Source of the DNA: Halorubrum rubrum
GTDB lineage: Archaea; Halobacteriota; Halobacteria; Halobacteriales; Haloferacaceae
NCBI RefSeq assembly: GCF_024494685.1
Contig: NZ_JANHDM010000011.1
Location: 62,001-126,000, forward strand
Reading direction: 5' to 3'
Length of the DNA: 64,000 bases
Shown here: piece by piece, positions 32,038 to 43,158 of the stretch
Numbering within the stretch: position 1 is the stretch's first letter
Layout of the letters: every line of letters starts with the position of its first letter
The notes under the pieces: model-generated
The model's database searches: none
Told to the model about the DNA's origin: nothing
Seen by the model: only the letters and a program-made list of their open reading frames with translations
Made by a program: the position numbers and the translations under genes

Positions 32038-33012
32038 ATGGCGTTCACTCTCGGCGTCCACGAGTCGGTCGACCTGATCTTTCCGCCGACCGTCCTGTGC
32101 GACGCCCTCGACCCGGACGAGGACGCGGATTCAGCCGGCGCTGACGCCGCCGACTCGGCCGATCGCTCCGAGGTTCGCGTCGTCGGCTCCGCGGCCGAAC
32201 TCGAGGCGTGCGACGCGCTGGTGACCTTCGCGTACGAGGACGCGTTCCTCTCCGCGGGCCTCTCGTGGATCCACTCGATCCAGGCCGGCGTCGACCGGTT
32301 CCCGTTCGACGAGCTCGAATCGCGAGGGATCCGGCTCACCAACAGCACCGGGATCCACGGCGACGCCGTGGGGGAGACCGTCCTCGGCTACATGCTCTCG
32401 TTCGCCCGCCGGCTCCACCACCACCGGGATCGCGGACGGGAGCGCGAGTGGAGCCCCCCGGAGTGGGACGAACCGTTCACCCTCGACGGGGAGTCGCTCT
32501 GCGTCGTCGGGCTCGGGACGCTCGGGCGAGGGATCGCCGCCCGCGCCGACGCCTGCGGGATGGACGTCGTCGGCGTGCGGCGAACGCCGACCCCCGTCGT
32601 TCACGTCCGCGAGGTGTACACGCCGGGAGCGATCGAGACCGCCGTCGCGGGCGCGCGGTTCGTCGCGGTCGCGACTCCCCTGACCGAGGAGACGCGGGGC
32701 CTGATCGGGGCCGACGTGCTGGCGGCGATGCCCGACTCGGGCTACCTGTTGAACGTCTCGCGCGGCGGCGTCGTCGACGAGGCGGCGCTGCTCGAGGAAC
32801 TCGAGACCGACCGGCTCGCGGGCGCGGCCCTCGACGTCTTCGAGACGGAGCCGCTGCCCGAGGACTCCCCGTTCTGGGACCGCGAGGACGTCATCGTCAC
32901 GCCGCACGCCGCGGCGGCGACCCGCGACTACTATCGGCGGATCGCCGACGTCGTCCGCGAGAACCGCCGACGGGCGATCGCCGGCGAACCCCTCGTGAAT
33001 CGCGTGATCTGA
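32038..33012 (+). CDS. D-isomer-specific 2-hydroxyacid dehydrogenase
   Basis: A 324-aa NAD-dependent dehydrogenase. The nucleotide-binding motif is VVGLGTLGRGIAARA (about 160-174). The catalytic set is the Arg in NVSRGGVVDE (about 241-250), the Glu in FETEPLPEDSPFW and the His in TPHAAAAT. Haloarchaeal members reduce 2-keto acids or act like phosphoglycerate dehydrogenase. Specificity cannot be read here. ATG 32038 begins MAFTLGVHESV; an in-frame start 27 bp upstream is less likely. Confidence 0.92.
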   Translation: MAFTLGVHESVDLIFPPTVLCDALDPDEDADSAGADAADSADRSEVRVVGSAAELEACDALVTFAYEDAFLSAGLSWIHSIQAGVDRFPFDELESRGIRLTNSTGIHGDAVGETVLGYMLSFARRLHHHRDRGREREWSPPEWDEPFTLDGESLCVVGLGTLGRGIAARADACGMDVVGVRRTPTPVVHVREVYTPGAIETAVAGARFVAVATPLTEETRGLIGADVLAAMPDSGYLLNVSRGGVVDEAALLEELETDRLAGAALDVFETEPLPEDSPFWDREDVIVTPHAAAATRDYYRRIADVVRENRRRAIAGEPLVNRVI

Positions 33013-33013
33013 G

Positions 33014-33197
33014 GCGGGGACGGCTCGGCCAGATCACGGTCACGACCCTCCCGCCGTCTTCGACGGTCTCGTGGCGGTACCCCCGGTCGTCCAACCGCGG
33101 GTAGGAGTGTCGCCGTCGGCGGTCGTTGAACTGGACCGACGTCGCGTCGAGCGTCTCGCGGAGCGGGCCGACGGCTGAGACGTCCGTTCTTCCGACG
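33014..33197 (-). pseudogene. Possible gene remnant between two convergent genes
   Basis: One minus-strand frame has haloarchaeal codon use and a protein-like sequence (LRETLDATSVQFNDRRRRHS... YPRLDDRGYRHETVEDGGRV... VTVIWPSRP) but has neither a credible start codon nor a stop before it runs antisense into the dehydrogenase gene. It looks like the core of a small protein that lost both ends. No family is recognised. A chance frame in GC-rich DNA is the alternative. Confidence 0.3.
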
Positions 33198-33207
33198 GAG
33201 AACGTAC

Positions 33208-34518
33208 CTACGGGCCGAGGTATCCCCACGCCTGGAGTCGGTCGCCGTCGCCGTCGATCCAGCGCTCGCCGATGTCGTCGCGGTAGTACATGTTCGGCAT
33301 CACGAGGTCGTCGATGCGGTCGTACGCCTGCTCGCGCGCCGCCTGCATCGTGTCGCCCTTGCCGGTCACGACGACGGGCATGCCGTTGTCGCCCGCGACC
33401 CGCCACTGGCCGTCGACCTGCTTCGCGTCCTCGAGGTGGACGCCCTCGCGGCTCTCGGTCTCGAAGACGACGGCGGCGTTCCGGGAGTTCTCGTCGTAGG
33501 TCTTCTCGTCGTCGAACGGGAACGGCGGGAGGACGACCCGCACGCCGATCTGATACCCCCTGTGTACCTCCGGGTCGGGGTCGTTACCGTGCGCGAGGTC
33601 GTAGAAGAACTCGCCGGTCGCGGACTCGATGGACTCCTCCTGTAACGCGATCGTCGGGTAGCCGAACCGCGGCGTGAACTCCAGCGGGTAGATCCCGGTC
33701 TCGTTTACGATACAGTTGATGTCGATGCTCCCGACGTAGCCCTCGTCGGCGAGCCACCCTTCGAGTTTCCCGAAGGTCTCCTTGAACAGTTTGTTCTGGC
33801 CGGCCCAGAACATCGAGGTCCCCATCTCGCCGGTCGAGGGACCGATGTTCCCTGGGAACAATTTCTTATGCTCAAAATTGAAATTGACCTGGTCAATGAA
33901 CTCGTTCCCGTTGAAGAACCCGCAGATAGCGACTTCGACACCCTCTACTTTGCGCTGTAGCTGGAAGCCCTTCATCCGGTGACCCCACGCCTTCTTGTAC
34001 GCCTTCAACACGTCTACGACGTCACTCCCGTCGTCCTCGTTCCCGACGTACAGTAAGCGCTTGACGTTCTGGACTTCGCCGAGTGGTTTGATCACATACG
34101 GGGCAGGATTCTCCTGGACGTGTTGTATCCCCGCGTCGAAACTGTCGAAGATATGGTGTTCGACGGTGTTCACGCCGTGTTCTTCGAGGATCTCCATCGC
34201 GTACCCTCGGTCCTCTTCGAGATGATCGGTGTTCGGCGTCCCGCCGACGACAGCTTTCCCGTTCTCACGGAGTTCCTCGGCGAGTTCACCCGTGCCGATG
34301 TCGGAACCGATCCAGATGTCGTCGAAAATGATGACATCCGCCCACTCGACCTCCGCGCGCCAGTCGTCCGTCTTCGGGACGAAGCCGTCGCCGACCTCCC
34401 GATCGCTTTCGGCCTCGATGTAGTACTTCACGTCGTGGCCCTCGCGATGTACCTGCCAGGCCAGGTCGGTGATCAACGCGGCGTCGGCGGAGACGAACAG
34501 GAACCGCTTGGTGTCCAT
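33208..34518 (-). CDS. PurD-like ATP-grasp ligase
   Basis: A 436-aa ATP-grasp enzyme related to phosphoribosylamine-glycine ligase. ATP-grasp features include YVIKPLGEVQNVKRLL (about 143-158), the FQLQRKVEGVEVAICGFFNG strand block and the metal site YPLEFTPRFGYPTIALQEE (about 291-309). The N-terminus (MDTKRFLFVSADAALITDLA) lacks the GGREHA motif of true PurD, so glycinamide synthesis is doubtful. The middle of the gene (33840-34150) is much lower in GC than its surroundings, and Asn, Lys and Phe are frequent there, which suggests transfer or unusual selection. Confidence 0.78.
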   Translation of the reverse strand: MDTKRFLFVSADAALITDLAWQVHREGHDVKYYIEAESDREVGDGFVPKTDDWRAEVEWADVIIFDDIWIGSDIGTGELAEELRENGKAVVGGTPNTDHLEEDRGYAMEILEEHGVNTVEHHIFDSFDAGIQHVQENPAPYVIKPLGEVQNVKRLLYVGNEDDGSDVVDVLKAYKKAWGHRMKGFQLQRKVEGVEVAICGFFNGNEFIDQVNFNFEHKKLFPGNIGPSTGEMGTSMFWAGQNKLFKETFGKLEGWLADEGYVGSIDINCIVNETGIYPLEFTPRFGYPTIALQEESIESATGEFFYDLAHGNDPDPEVHRGYQIGVRVVLPPFPFDDEKTYDENSRNAAVVFETESREGVHLEDAKQVDGQWRVAGDNGMPVVVTGKGDTMQAAREQAYDRIDDLVMPNMYYRDDIGERWIDGDGDRLQAWGYLGP

Positions 34519-37042
<2,524 letters not shown>

Positions 37043-37126
37043 GGGGTCCGTAGCCGACGGACCACTCCTCGGCAACGCCGGCCGATTGACGTACCGTTTT
37101 GCCCGGATCTCGCGATGGACCGGTAG

Positions 37127-38419
37127 ATGTTCGAACGTCTCGGGCTCGGTTCCGTGCCCCGTGAGACCGCCGTCGTGGTCGGGCTCGTGAGTGGCTCACA
37201 CGTCGTGAACCACCTGTATCTCGTGTTGTTCCCGCCGATCCTGGCGACGCTGGCCGCCGACTTCGACGTGGGGCTCGCGGCGTTGGGCGTCGCGATGGGC
37301 GTCCAGGCGTTCGTCAACACCGCCCTCCAGCTGCCGTACGGCTACCTCTCGGACAACTACGACCGCGTGATCACCCTCGCGCTCTGTCTCGGGCTCGGCG
37401 CGCTCGGCGCGGGGATCCTCGCGGTCGCGCCGACCTTCGAGGCCCTCCTCGTCGGGCAGGCGGTGCTCGGCGCGGGCATCGCCGGACACCACCCGTCGCA
37501 CTTCCCGCTGCTTTCGGACGCCAGCAGCGCCGACCTCCGCGGGAAGGCCTACAGCGCCCACGGCTTCGCCGGGAACCTCGGGTTCGCCGCCCCGCCCGTG
37601 GTCATCCTCGGCGTCACGTCGCTGCCCGGCGCGACGTGGCGGCACGCCTTCGGCCTCATCGCGGTCGTCGGGGCCGTCTACGGCGCGATCGCCTGCTACG
37701 TGCTCGCCAGACACGTGAGCGACGAGGTGACGCGGCCGAACCCCGACGTCGGGGACGCGCGCACGGAGGCGACCTCCCGGCTCGCCCGGATCCGAGAGGA
37801 GATCCGCGCGCTCGGCGCGTCGCGGCCGATCCTCGGGCTCGGCGTGGTCGCGCTACTCGCGTCGACGGCGTTCTGGGGCGTCTCCTCGTATCTCGCGGTG
37901 TTCTTGGAGAACGGCTACGGGGTCGCTTCCGGGATCGCGAGCCTCTCGCTCACGGCGATGTTCGTCGCGGGCGCGGCGCTGATACTCGCCGGCGGGGTGT
38001 TGGCCGACCGGTTCCGGCCGGGCCCGATCCTCGCGGCCGCGTACCTGCTCGTCGGCGTCGCCGTCTTCGCGCTGGCCTCGGAGTTCGCCCCGCCGCTCGT
38101 CGCGGTCGGGATCGGCGTCCTCGCCGGCAGCCTCGGGAGCATCGGGCTCCCCGCCCGCGACAAGCTCGCCGACCTGCTGTCGGCGCGGAGCGACATCGGG
38201 CGGAACTTCGCGGTCGTGACGATCGGGATCATGATCGGGAACACGGTCGCGCCGCCGCTCTTCGGCGCGCTCATCGAGTCGAGCGGCTACCGCGGGACGT
38301 TCGCGCTCGTCGGCGTCTTCGCCGTGCTCGCCGCGGTCGCGACGGTCGTCATCGTGGCCCGCTACCGCGACGGGATCCGAGACGGCGCGGCGGCGGCCGC
38401 GGCCGAGCAGGGATCCTGA
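37127..38419 (+). CDS. MFS transporter
   Basis: A 430-aa major facilitator superfamily protein with 12 predicted helices. The first cytoplasmic loop has GYLSDNYDR, a variant of motif A, and the second half has GGVLADRFRPGP in the equivalent place. SGSHVVNHLYLVLFPPIL in helix 1 and AGHHPSHFPLLSD in helix 4 resemble the fosmidomycin-resistance/sugar exporter subgroup (inference). No regulator is adjacent. It starts 84 bp after katG. Confidence 0.88.
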   Translation: MFERLGLGSVPRETAVVVGLVSGSHVVNHLYLVLFPPILATLAADFDVGLAALGVAMGVQAFVNTALQLPYGYLSDNYDRVITLALCLGLGALGAGILAVAPTFEALLVGQAVLGAGIAGHHPSHFPLLSDASSADLRGKAYSAHGFAGNLGFAAPPVVILGVTSLPGATWRHAFGLIAVVGAVYGAIACYVLARHVSDEVTRPNPDVGDARTEATSRLARIREEIRALGASRPILGLGVVALLASTAFWGVSSYLAVFLENGYGVASGIASLSLTAMFVAGAALILAGGVLADRFRPGPILAAAYLLVGVAVFALASEFAPPLVAVGIGVLAGSLGSIGLPARDKLADLLSARSDIGRNFAVVTIGIMIGNTVAPPLFGALIESSGYRGTFALVGVFAVLAAVATVVIVARYRDGIRDGAAAAAAEQGS

Positions 38420-38428
38420 CGACTTCCC

Positions 38429-39439
38429 TCACCATGCGGGGACGAGAAGCAGCGCGACCGTCAGCGAGATGAAGACGAGCTTCAACGCGGTGTTGACGGC
38501 GATCACCTTCGTGCCGAACGACGCCCCCCAGATCCCGTACTGAAACGGGATCGAGCGCCGGAACGTCGAGACGGCAAAGGAGAGGATTCCGCCGATGAGC
38601 AGGGTCGCGACCGCGGTCCGCGGCGTGAACGTCCCGTCGAGAAGCGGCTGGATGGCGACCGCGCCGGCGGTCGTATCGAGGGTGTACACCGCGATCACGG
38701 GAACGGCCGCGCTCGGCAGTCCGAGCGCCCCCGTGACCGGCTCCGCGACCGCCGTCAGCGACTCCACGTCGTAGTTGGCCACGAACGCGATAACGAGCGT
38801 GTACACGACCGCCAGCCGGGGGACGATCCGCCGGAGCGTCGACCACGACTTCGCGGCGGCCTCGCGGACGCGCTCGGAGCGGGTCCGGTCGTCGCCCTCG
38901 GGGCCGGCGGCGTCGACGTCGGCGAGCGCCGAGCGGTCCACGTTGCGCTCGGACACGAGGATCCCCCCAAGGAGCACGCCCGTGACCGTGATCGCGAGCG
39001 CGATGCCGGCGCGCGCGGAGACGTACAGGACGCCGGTCGTCGCCCCGAGGATCGGGATCAGGACCGGGACGTAGTAGGTGAACACGTGCTGGACGAACCC
39101 GAAGAACGTGTTTATCACCACGGCGACGAGCGTCGCGCGGTCGTCGAGCAGCCCCGACTCGCGATACTCCGCGAGCGTGGCGTACCCCGCGGTCGTCGAC
39201 GCCGCGGTCGTGAGGATAGCGGTGCCCACCTCGTCCGGGAGGTTCGCGGGTCGGGTGAGGTATCCCGAGAGTCCGGCCACGTACCGGATCAGCCCGAACG
39301 CGACCGCGACGTTCGCGGCGAACACCCCGGCGGCGATGAAGAACGTGATCCGCGCGAGCCGCGGCAGCACCTCGGCGACCAACCCGGCGAGTTCGGCGAC
39401 GACCGATTGCACTCGCGACGGTACGTCCCGGTCCGGCAA
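38429..39439 (-). CDS. Nucleoside-recognition (Gate) domain membrane protein
   Basis: A 336-aa membrane protein with about eight helices and two Gate-type blocks (RITFFIAAGVFAANVAVAFGLIRY near 28-52 and PVTGALGLPSAAVPVIAVYTLDTTAGAVAIQPLL near 230-265). SpoIIM/YjiH-like family members carry such a domain and may transport or bind nucleosides or cations. A polar loop rich in Asp and Arg lies at about 165-190. It is convergent with the MFS gene with only 9 bp between stops. Confidence 0.78.
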   Translation of the reverse strand: MPDRDVPSRVQSVVAELAGLVAEVLPRLARITFFIAAGVFAANVAVAFGLIRYVAGLSGYLTRPANLPDEVGTAILTTAASTTAGYATLAEYRESGLLDDRATLVAVVINTFFGFVQHVFTYYVPVLIPILGATTGVLYVSARAGIALAITVTGVLLGGILVSERNVDRSALADVDAAGPEGDDRTRSERVREAAAKSWSTLRRIVPRLAVVYTLVIAFVANYDVESLTAVAEPVTGALGLPSAAVPVIAVYTLDTTAGAVAIQPLLDGTFTPRTAVATLLIGGILSFAVSTFRRSIPFQYGIWGASFGTKVIAVNTALKLVFISLTVALLLVPAW

Positions 39440-39541
39440 ATGACCGTCGGAACCGGTCGCGACCGGACGACACCGACGGCGGGGGACTGGCCGGTCGCGC
39501 CGCCGCGCGGCTTATAGTCTCCCGCCGAGAACCCCCTCGCG

Positions 39542-40507
39542 ATGGCACCCGCCGAGGACGACATCTCGATCGAGGAGAAGCGCGTGTACGCGGGCTCCGC
39601 CGGTCGCACGGACGCCTACGTCGCGACCGGGGCCGGCGTCGTCCGGGTCGCGATCTCCGGCGACAAGGTCGGCGAGTTCGAGCTGGCGACCCGTGATCCC
39701 GCCCGCGACGTCGCCGTCCTCGCACGGTCGAACGCCTCCGATATCCTGGCGGTCGCGACCGACGAGGACCTCCTCGTCGGTCCGATCGGCGACGGCCGCG
39801 GCGGCAAGTCCGTGGACGGCGGGGTCGCGGGCGACGATCCGGCACTCTCGCCCGTCGGGATCGACTCCGCGGTCGCGGTCGGCGTCCACGACGGGGCCTT
39901 CCTCGCGGCCGACGCCGCGGGCGGGATCCACCGGGTCGACGGTGACGGAGGCGGGTACGGGCCCTCCGCGACCGACGTGACCCGGATCGGAACGGTGAAC
40001 GGCGCGCGCGCGGTCGACGGGCCGCTCGTCGCCGCGGACGACGGGGTCCATCGGGTCGGCGGGGCGGCGATCCGCGGGGACGACGGTTCCGCGCTCGAGT
40101 CCGTCGGGCTCGCGGACGCCCGCGACGTCGCGGGCGCGGGAGTCCCCCTGGCGGCGACCGCGGACGGACTCTACTGGCTCGGGAACGGTTGGATGTCCGC
40201 GAGCGACGGGGACGCGACCGCCGTCGCCGCCGACGGCGACGGCCACGCGCTCGCCGCCGTCGACGGCGATCTCCTGGTTCGCGACGGTGAAAACCGGGAC
40301 GCGGACGACGCCGGCTGGGCCGCCGACGCCTGGCGCGTCGCGGACCTCCCGGTCGAGGAGCGGCCGGCCGCGCTCGGATACGGCCCCGGCGTGTCGGTCG
40401 CGGTCACCGACGCCGGGACGCTGTGCGTCGACGCTGGCGACGGCTGGCGACACCAGGCGCTCGGCGTTTCCGGAGTCGCGGGGATCGCGCTGGCGGTCGT
40501 GGAGTGA
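39542..40507 (+). CDS. HVO_0234-type beta-propeller protein
   Basis: A 321-aa acidic protein made of repeated four-strand units with DG and VGG turns (ATDEDLLVGPIGDG, VADDGVHRVGG, ATADGLYWLGNGWMS, AVDGDLLVRDGEN, VTDAGTLCVDAGDGW). Start motif EDDISIEEKRVYAGSAGRTDAYVATGAGVVRV matches the haloarchaeal family I know as HVO_0234 beta-propeller proteins. No signal peptide is seen, so it is likely cytosolic. Function is unknown. Confidence 0.8.
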   Translation: MAPAEDDISIEEKRVYAGSAGRTDAYVATGAGVVRVAISGDKVGEFELATRDPARDVAVLARSNASDILAVATDEDLLVGPIGDGRGGKSVDGGVAGDDPALSPVGIDSAVAVGVHDGAFLAADAAGGIHRVDGDGGGYGPSATDVTRIGTVNGARAVDGPLVAADDGVHRVGGAAIRGDDGSALESVGLADARDVAGAGVPLAATADGLYWLGNGWMSASDGDATAVAADGDGHALAAVDGDLLVRDGENRDADDAGWAADAWRVADLPVEERPAALGYGPGVSVAVTDAGTLCVDAGDGWRHQALGVSGVAGIALAVVE

Positions 40508-40523
40508 ACTCGACGACGCTCGT

Positions 40524-41474
40524 TCAGGCGCTCGGCAGCGCGACCGCCTCGCCGTCGGCGTAAACGGTCGGATTCCTGATGATCCCGTCGAGGTGGAGCG
40601 GCGCGTCGGTCTCCCCGCCGATCCCGGCGTTATCGCCGATGGCGACGTGGACCGTTCCCGCCGCCTTCTCGTCGAGGAGAACGGAGCCGACGAGCTCCTC
40701 GACGCCGACGTTGGTGCCGATCCCGAGCTCGGCGAGGTTGTAGGCGGCGTCGCCGACCGCCTCGGCGGCGGCCTCCACGTCGGCGCGGATCGCGTCGTCC
40801 TCGATCGAGGTGACCAGCCCGTCCTCGACCTCGAAGACGAGCTCCTCGCCGTCGTCGAGCAGGCCGTGCGGCATCATCGTCCCGTCGACGACGTAGGTCC
40901 CGGTCGCGGTCTCCGGCGCGACGAACACCTCGCCGGCCGGCAGGTTCGAGAAGTCGCCGGGCTCGTGGACCATCCCCGTGTCCGCGAGCCACTCGCGGTC
41001 GCCGATCCCGAAGGTGACGTCCGTCCCCGCCGGCGAGGTGACGCGGACCTCCTCGGCGTCGCCGACCGCGTCGAGCACCCGGTCGCAGGCCGCGTCGATG
41101 GCGGCGTAGTCGGCGTCGAGCCCGGTGACGAACACGTCCTCCGTGATCCCCGGAAGCGTCGCGCCGCGAGAGCCGGCCTCGCAGGCGGCCCCGCGGGCGC
41201 GGGTGTGGCTCAGGCTCTTCGTCGTCGGCGCACAGAAGACGTCGCTTTCCGCCATCGCGGCCGCGACCGGCGCGGGCGGCTCGGTCCCGTGCTGCTCGCT
41301 CGGGGGGTACCGGAGCAGCGTCGCGTCGTCGGTCGCCGCGGTCGCGGCCGCGTACAGCGCCTCCCCGATCGGCTCGCGCTCGTCGTCGGTGACGACGACC
41401 ACCGACTCGTCCGCCTTCACGTCCAGACACTGGTCGACGGCGGTTCGGGCCGCCTCCGCGAGGTGATCGCTCAT
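40524..41474 (-). CDS. Family M29 aminopeptidase
   Basis: A 316-aa metal-dependent aminopeptidase. Family features include APTTKSLSHTRARGAACEAGSRGATLPGI (about 84-112), the metal-binding Glu in PAGEVFVAPE, ELGIGTNVGV and the His/Asp pair HVAIGDNAGIGGETDAPLHLDGII. The start is ATG 41474 (MSDHLAEAART). It could help degrade peptides taken up by the ABC importer encoded 4 kb away (inference). It is convergent with the beta-propeller gene. Confidence 0.88.
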   Translation of the reverse strand: MSDHLAEAARTAVDQCLDVKADESVVVVTDDEREPIGEALYAAATAATDDATLLRYPPSEQHGTEPPAPVAAAMAESDVFCAPTTKSLSHTRARGAACEAGSRGATLPGITEDVFVTGLDADYAAIDAACDRVLDAVGDAEEVRVTSPAGTDVTFGIGDREWLADTGMVHEPGDFSNLPAGEVFVAPETATGTYVVDGTMMPHGLLDDGEELVFEVEDGLVTSIEDDAIRADVEAAAEAVGDAAYNLAELGIGTNVGVEELVGSVLLDEKAAGTVHVAIGDNAGIGGETDAPLHLDGIIRNPTVYADGEAVALPSA

Positions 41475-41674
41475 GTCGCCCCGTGGATCGCCACGGGCGT
41501 TAGTCCTTACCATCCCGATCCGACCGATCCGGGACGGTGACCGACCACGCACGCGATCCATTGACGGAACAACTCTATTATTACTGGATTACGGAACAAG
41601 GTTGTACGTTCCTCCGGCGCGAATTAACGGAGTCATTACTCATGAAGTAGTTAATTTCTTATTGATTTCCTCGA

Positions 41675-41684
41675 AAAGATTATA
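41675..41684 (+). promoter_or_regulatory. TATA box of the glyceraldehyde-3-phosphate dehydrogenase gene
   Basis: AAAGATTATA ends 24 bases before the ATG at 41709 in an AT-rich stretch. The 230-bp gap upstream contains no supported gene. Confidence 0.55.
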
Positions 41685-41708
41685 GGGTGCCACAGTGGAC
41701 GTAAAGAT

Positions 41709-42776
41709 ATGATACGCGTGGGCGTCAACGGCTACGGGACGATCGGGAAACGCGTCGCGGACGCGGTCGCGGCCCAGCCCGACATGGAACTCGTCGGCGT
41801 CACGAAGACGAAGCCGAACTACGAGGCCGAGGCAGCCATTCGGCGCGGTTACGACCTCTACGCGGCGATCGCCGAGCGCGCCGGCGAGTTCGAGACCGCG
41901 GGCGTCGGGATCGCCGGGACCCTCCCCGATCTGCTCGAGTCCGTCGACGTCGTCGTCGACTGCGCGCCCTCCGGGATCGGCGCGCAGAACCGGTCGGTGT
42001 ACGCGGCCCACGACACGCCCGCGATCTTCCAGGGAGGCGAGGGCGCCGACGTGGCCGACGCCTCCTTCAACGCTCGGACGAACTTCGAGGCCAGCCGCGG
42101 GGCCGACACCCTGCGCGTGGTCTCGTGTAACACCACGGGGCTCGCCCGCCTGCTCGCGCCGCTGGAGGCGGCCTACGGGATCGAGAAGGCCCGCGTCACG
42201 CTGGTCCGCCGCGGCGGTGACCCGAGCGAGACCGGCCGCGGCCCGATAAACGACGTGGTGCCCGATCCGACGACCGTCCCCTCTCACCACGGCCCGGACG
42301 TCAACACCGTTCTGTCGGGCGTCGACGTCGACACGGCCGCGCTGAAGGCTCCGGTGACGACGATGCACACTCACAGCGTCAACGTCACGCTCCGTGAGCC
42401 CCCGACCACCGAGGCGGTCCGCGACCTGCTCGCCGACGAGTCCCGGATCTTCACCATCCCCGAGGCGGCCGGCATCGACGGGGCCGGCAAACTGAAGGAG
42501 TACGCGATGGACCGCGGTCGGCCCCGTGGCGACCTCTGGGAGAACTGCGTCTGGGAGGAGTCGATAAACGTCTCCGGCCGCGACCTGTACCTCTTCGAGA
42601 ACGTCCACCAGGAGGCGGACGTGGTCCCCGAGAACGTCGACGCGATCCGCGCGCTGACGACCGACCTCTCCGCGGCCGAGTCGGTGGAGCGAACGAACGA
42701 GGCGCTCGGCGTCGGGTTGGAGAGCCTGCTGCTGTCCGGCGGCGACGCCCGCGATCCGATCACCGCGGACGACTGA
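41709..42776 (+). CDS. gap: Type II glyceraldehyde-3-phosphate dehydrogenase
   Basis: A 355-aa glycolytic/gluconeogenic enzyme of the archaeal type. The dinucleotide site is [17 protein letters not shown] (4-20) and the nucleophile is C140 in [14 protein letters not shown]-containing [15 protein letters not shown] and the [14 protein letters not shown] segment are archaeal hallmarks. The archaeal type normally serves gluconeogenesis in haloarchaea. The start is the first ATG, behind a good TATA box. Confidence 0.95.
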   Translation: MIRVGVNGYGTIGKRVADAVAAQPDMELVGVTKTKPNYEAEAAIRRGYDLYAAIAERAGEFETAGVGIAGTLPDLLESVDVVVDCAPSGIGAQNRSVYAAHDTPAIFQGGEGADVADASFNARTNFEASRGADTLRVVSCNTTGLARLLAPLEAAYGIEKARVTLVRRGGDPSETGRGPINDVVPDPTTVPSHHGPDVNTVLSGVDVDTAALKAPVTTMHTHSVNVTLREPPTTEAVRDLLADESRIFTIPEAAGIDGAGKLKEYAMDRGRPRGDLWENCVWEESINVSGRDLYLFENVHQEADVVPENVDAIRALTTDLSAAESVERTNEALGVGLESLLLSGGDARDPITADD

Positions 42777-42825
42777 CGGGTCCCGACTCTCGGGACGGGC
42801 TCCTCTCTCGATTCGATTCCTCGCC

Positions 42826-43017
42826 CTACCGCGACTGGGCCCCTTCGGTCGGCGTCGCCACGAGGTACGTCCGGCCGCCCCGACGCTCCAGGTGAACCTC
42901 GCCGCCGGCGACCCGGTTCGACCGGACCCGGTCGGCGATGCGGTCGGTTCGACACTCCGTGACGTCCACGCGCGTCGGCGACGCGTACCGCGGCCGGTCC
43001 TCCGATGACACGCTCAT
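42826..43017 (-). CDS. Small hypothetical protein
   Basis: A 63-aa ORF (MSVSSEDRPRYASPTRVDVTE... HLERRGGRTYLVATPTEG) with normal haloarchaeal codon use and a short beta-strand-like C-terminal half. No family is recognised. The ATG lies in a region with no strong TATA element. It could be real, because its frame is conserved in style, but there is no direct support. Confidence 0.45.
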   Translation of the reverse strand: MSVSSEDRPRYASPTRVDVTECRTDRIADRVRSNRVAGGEVHLERRGGRTYLVATPTEGAQSR

Positions 43018-43158
43018 ACCTGCGGGTTCGACCGGAACGCCCGTATAACCGAGCCAACCGCGGAGTGAAACTGAAAGTGAAGCGATCCCCCGCGCGATCC
43101 GCCGACGATCGGGCCGCCGCCGAGCGGGTCGCCGAGACCCGGTCGCCGTTCCCGCCGC

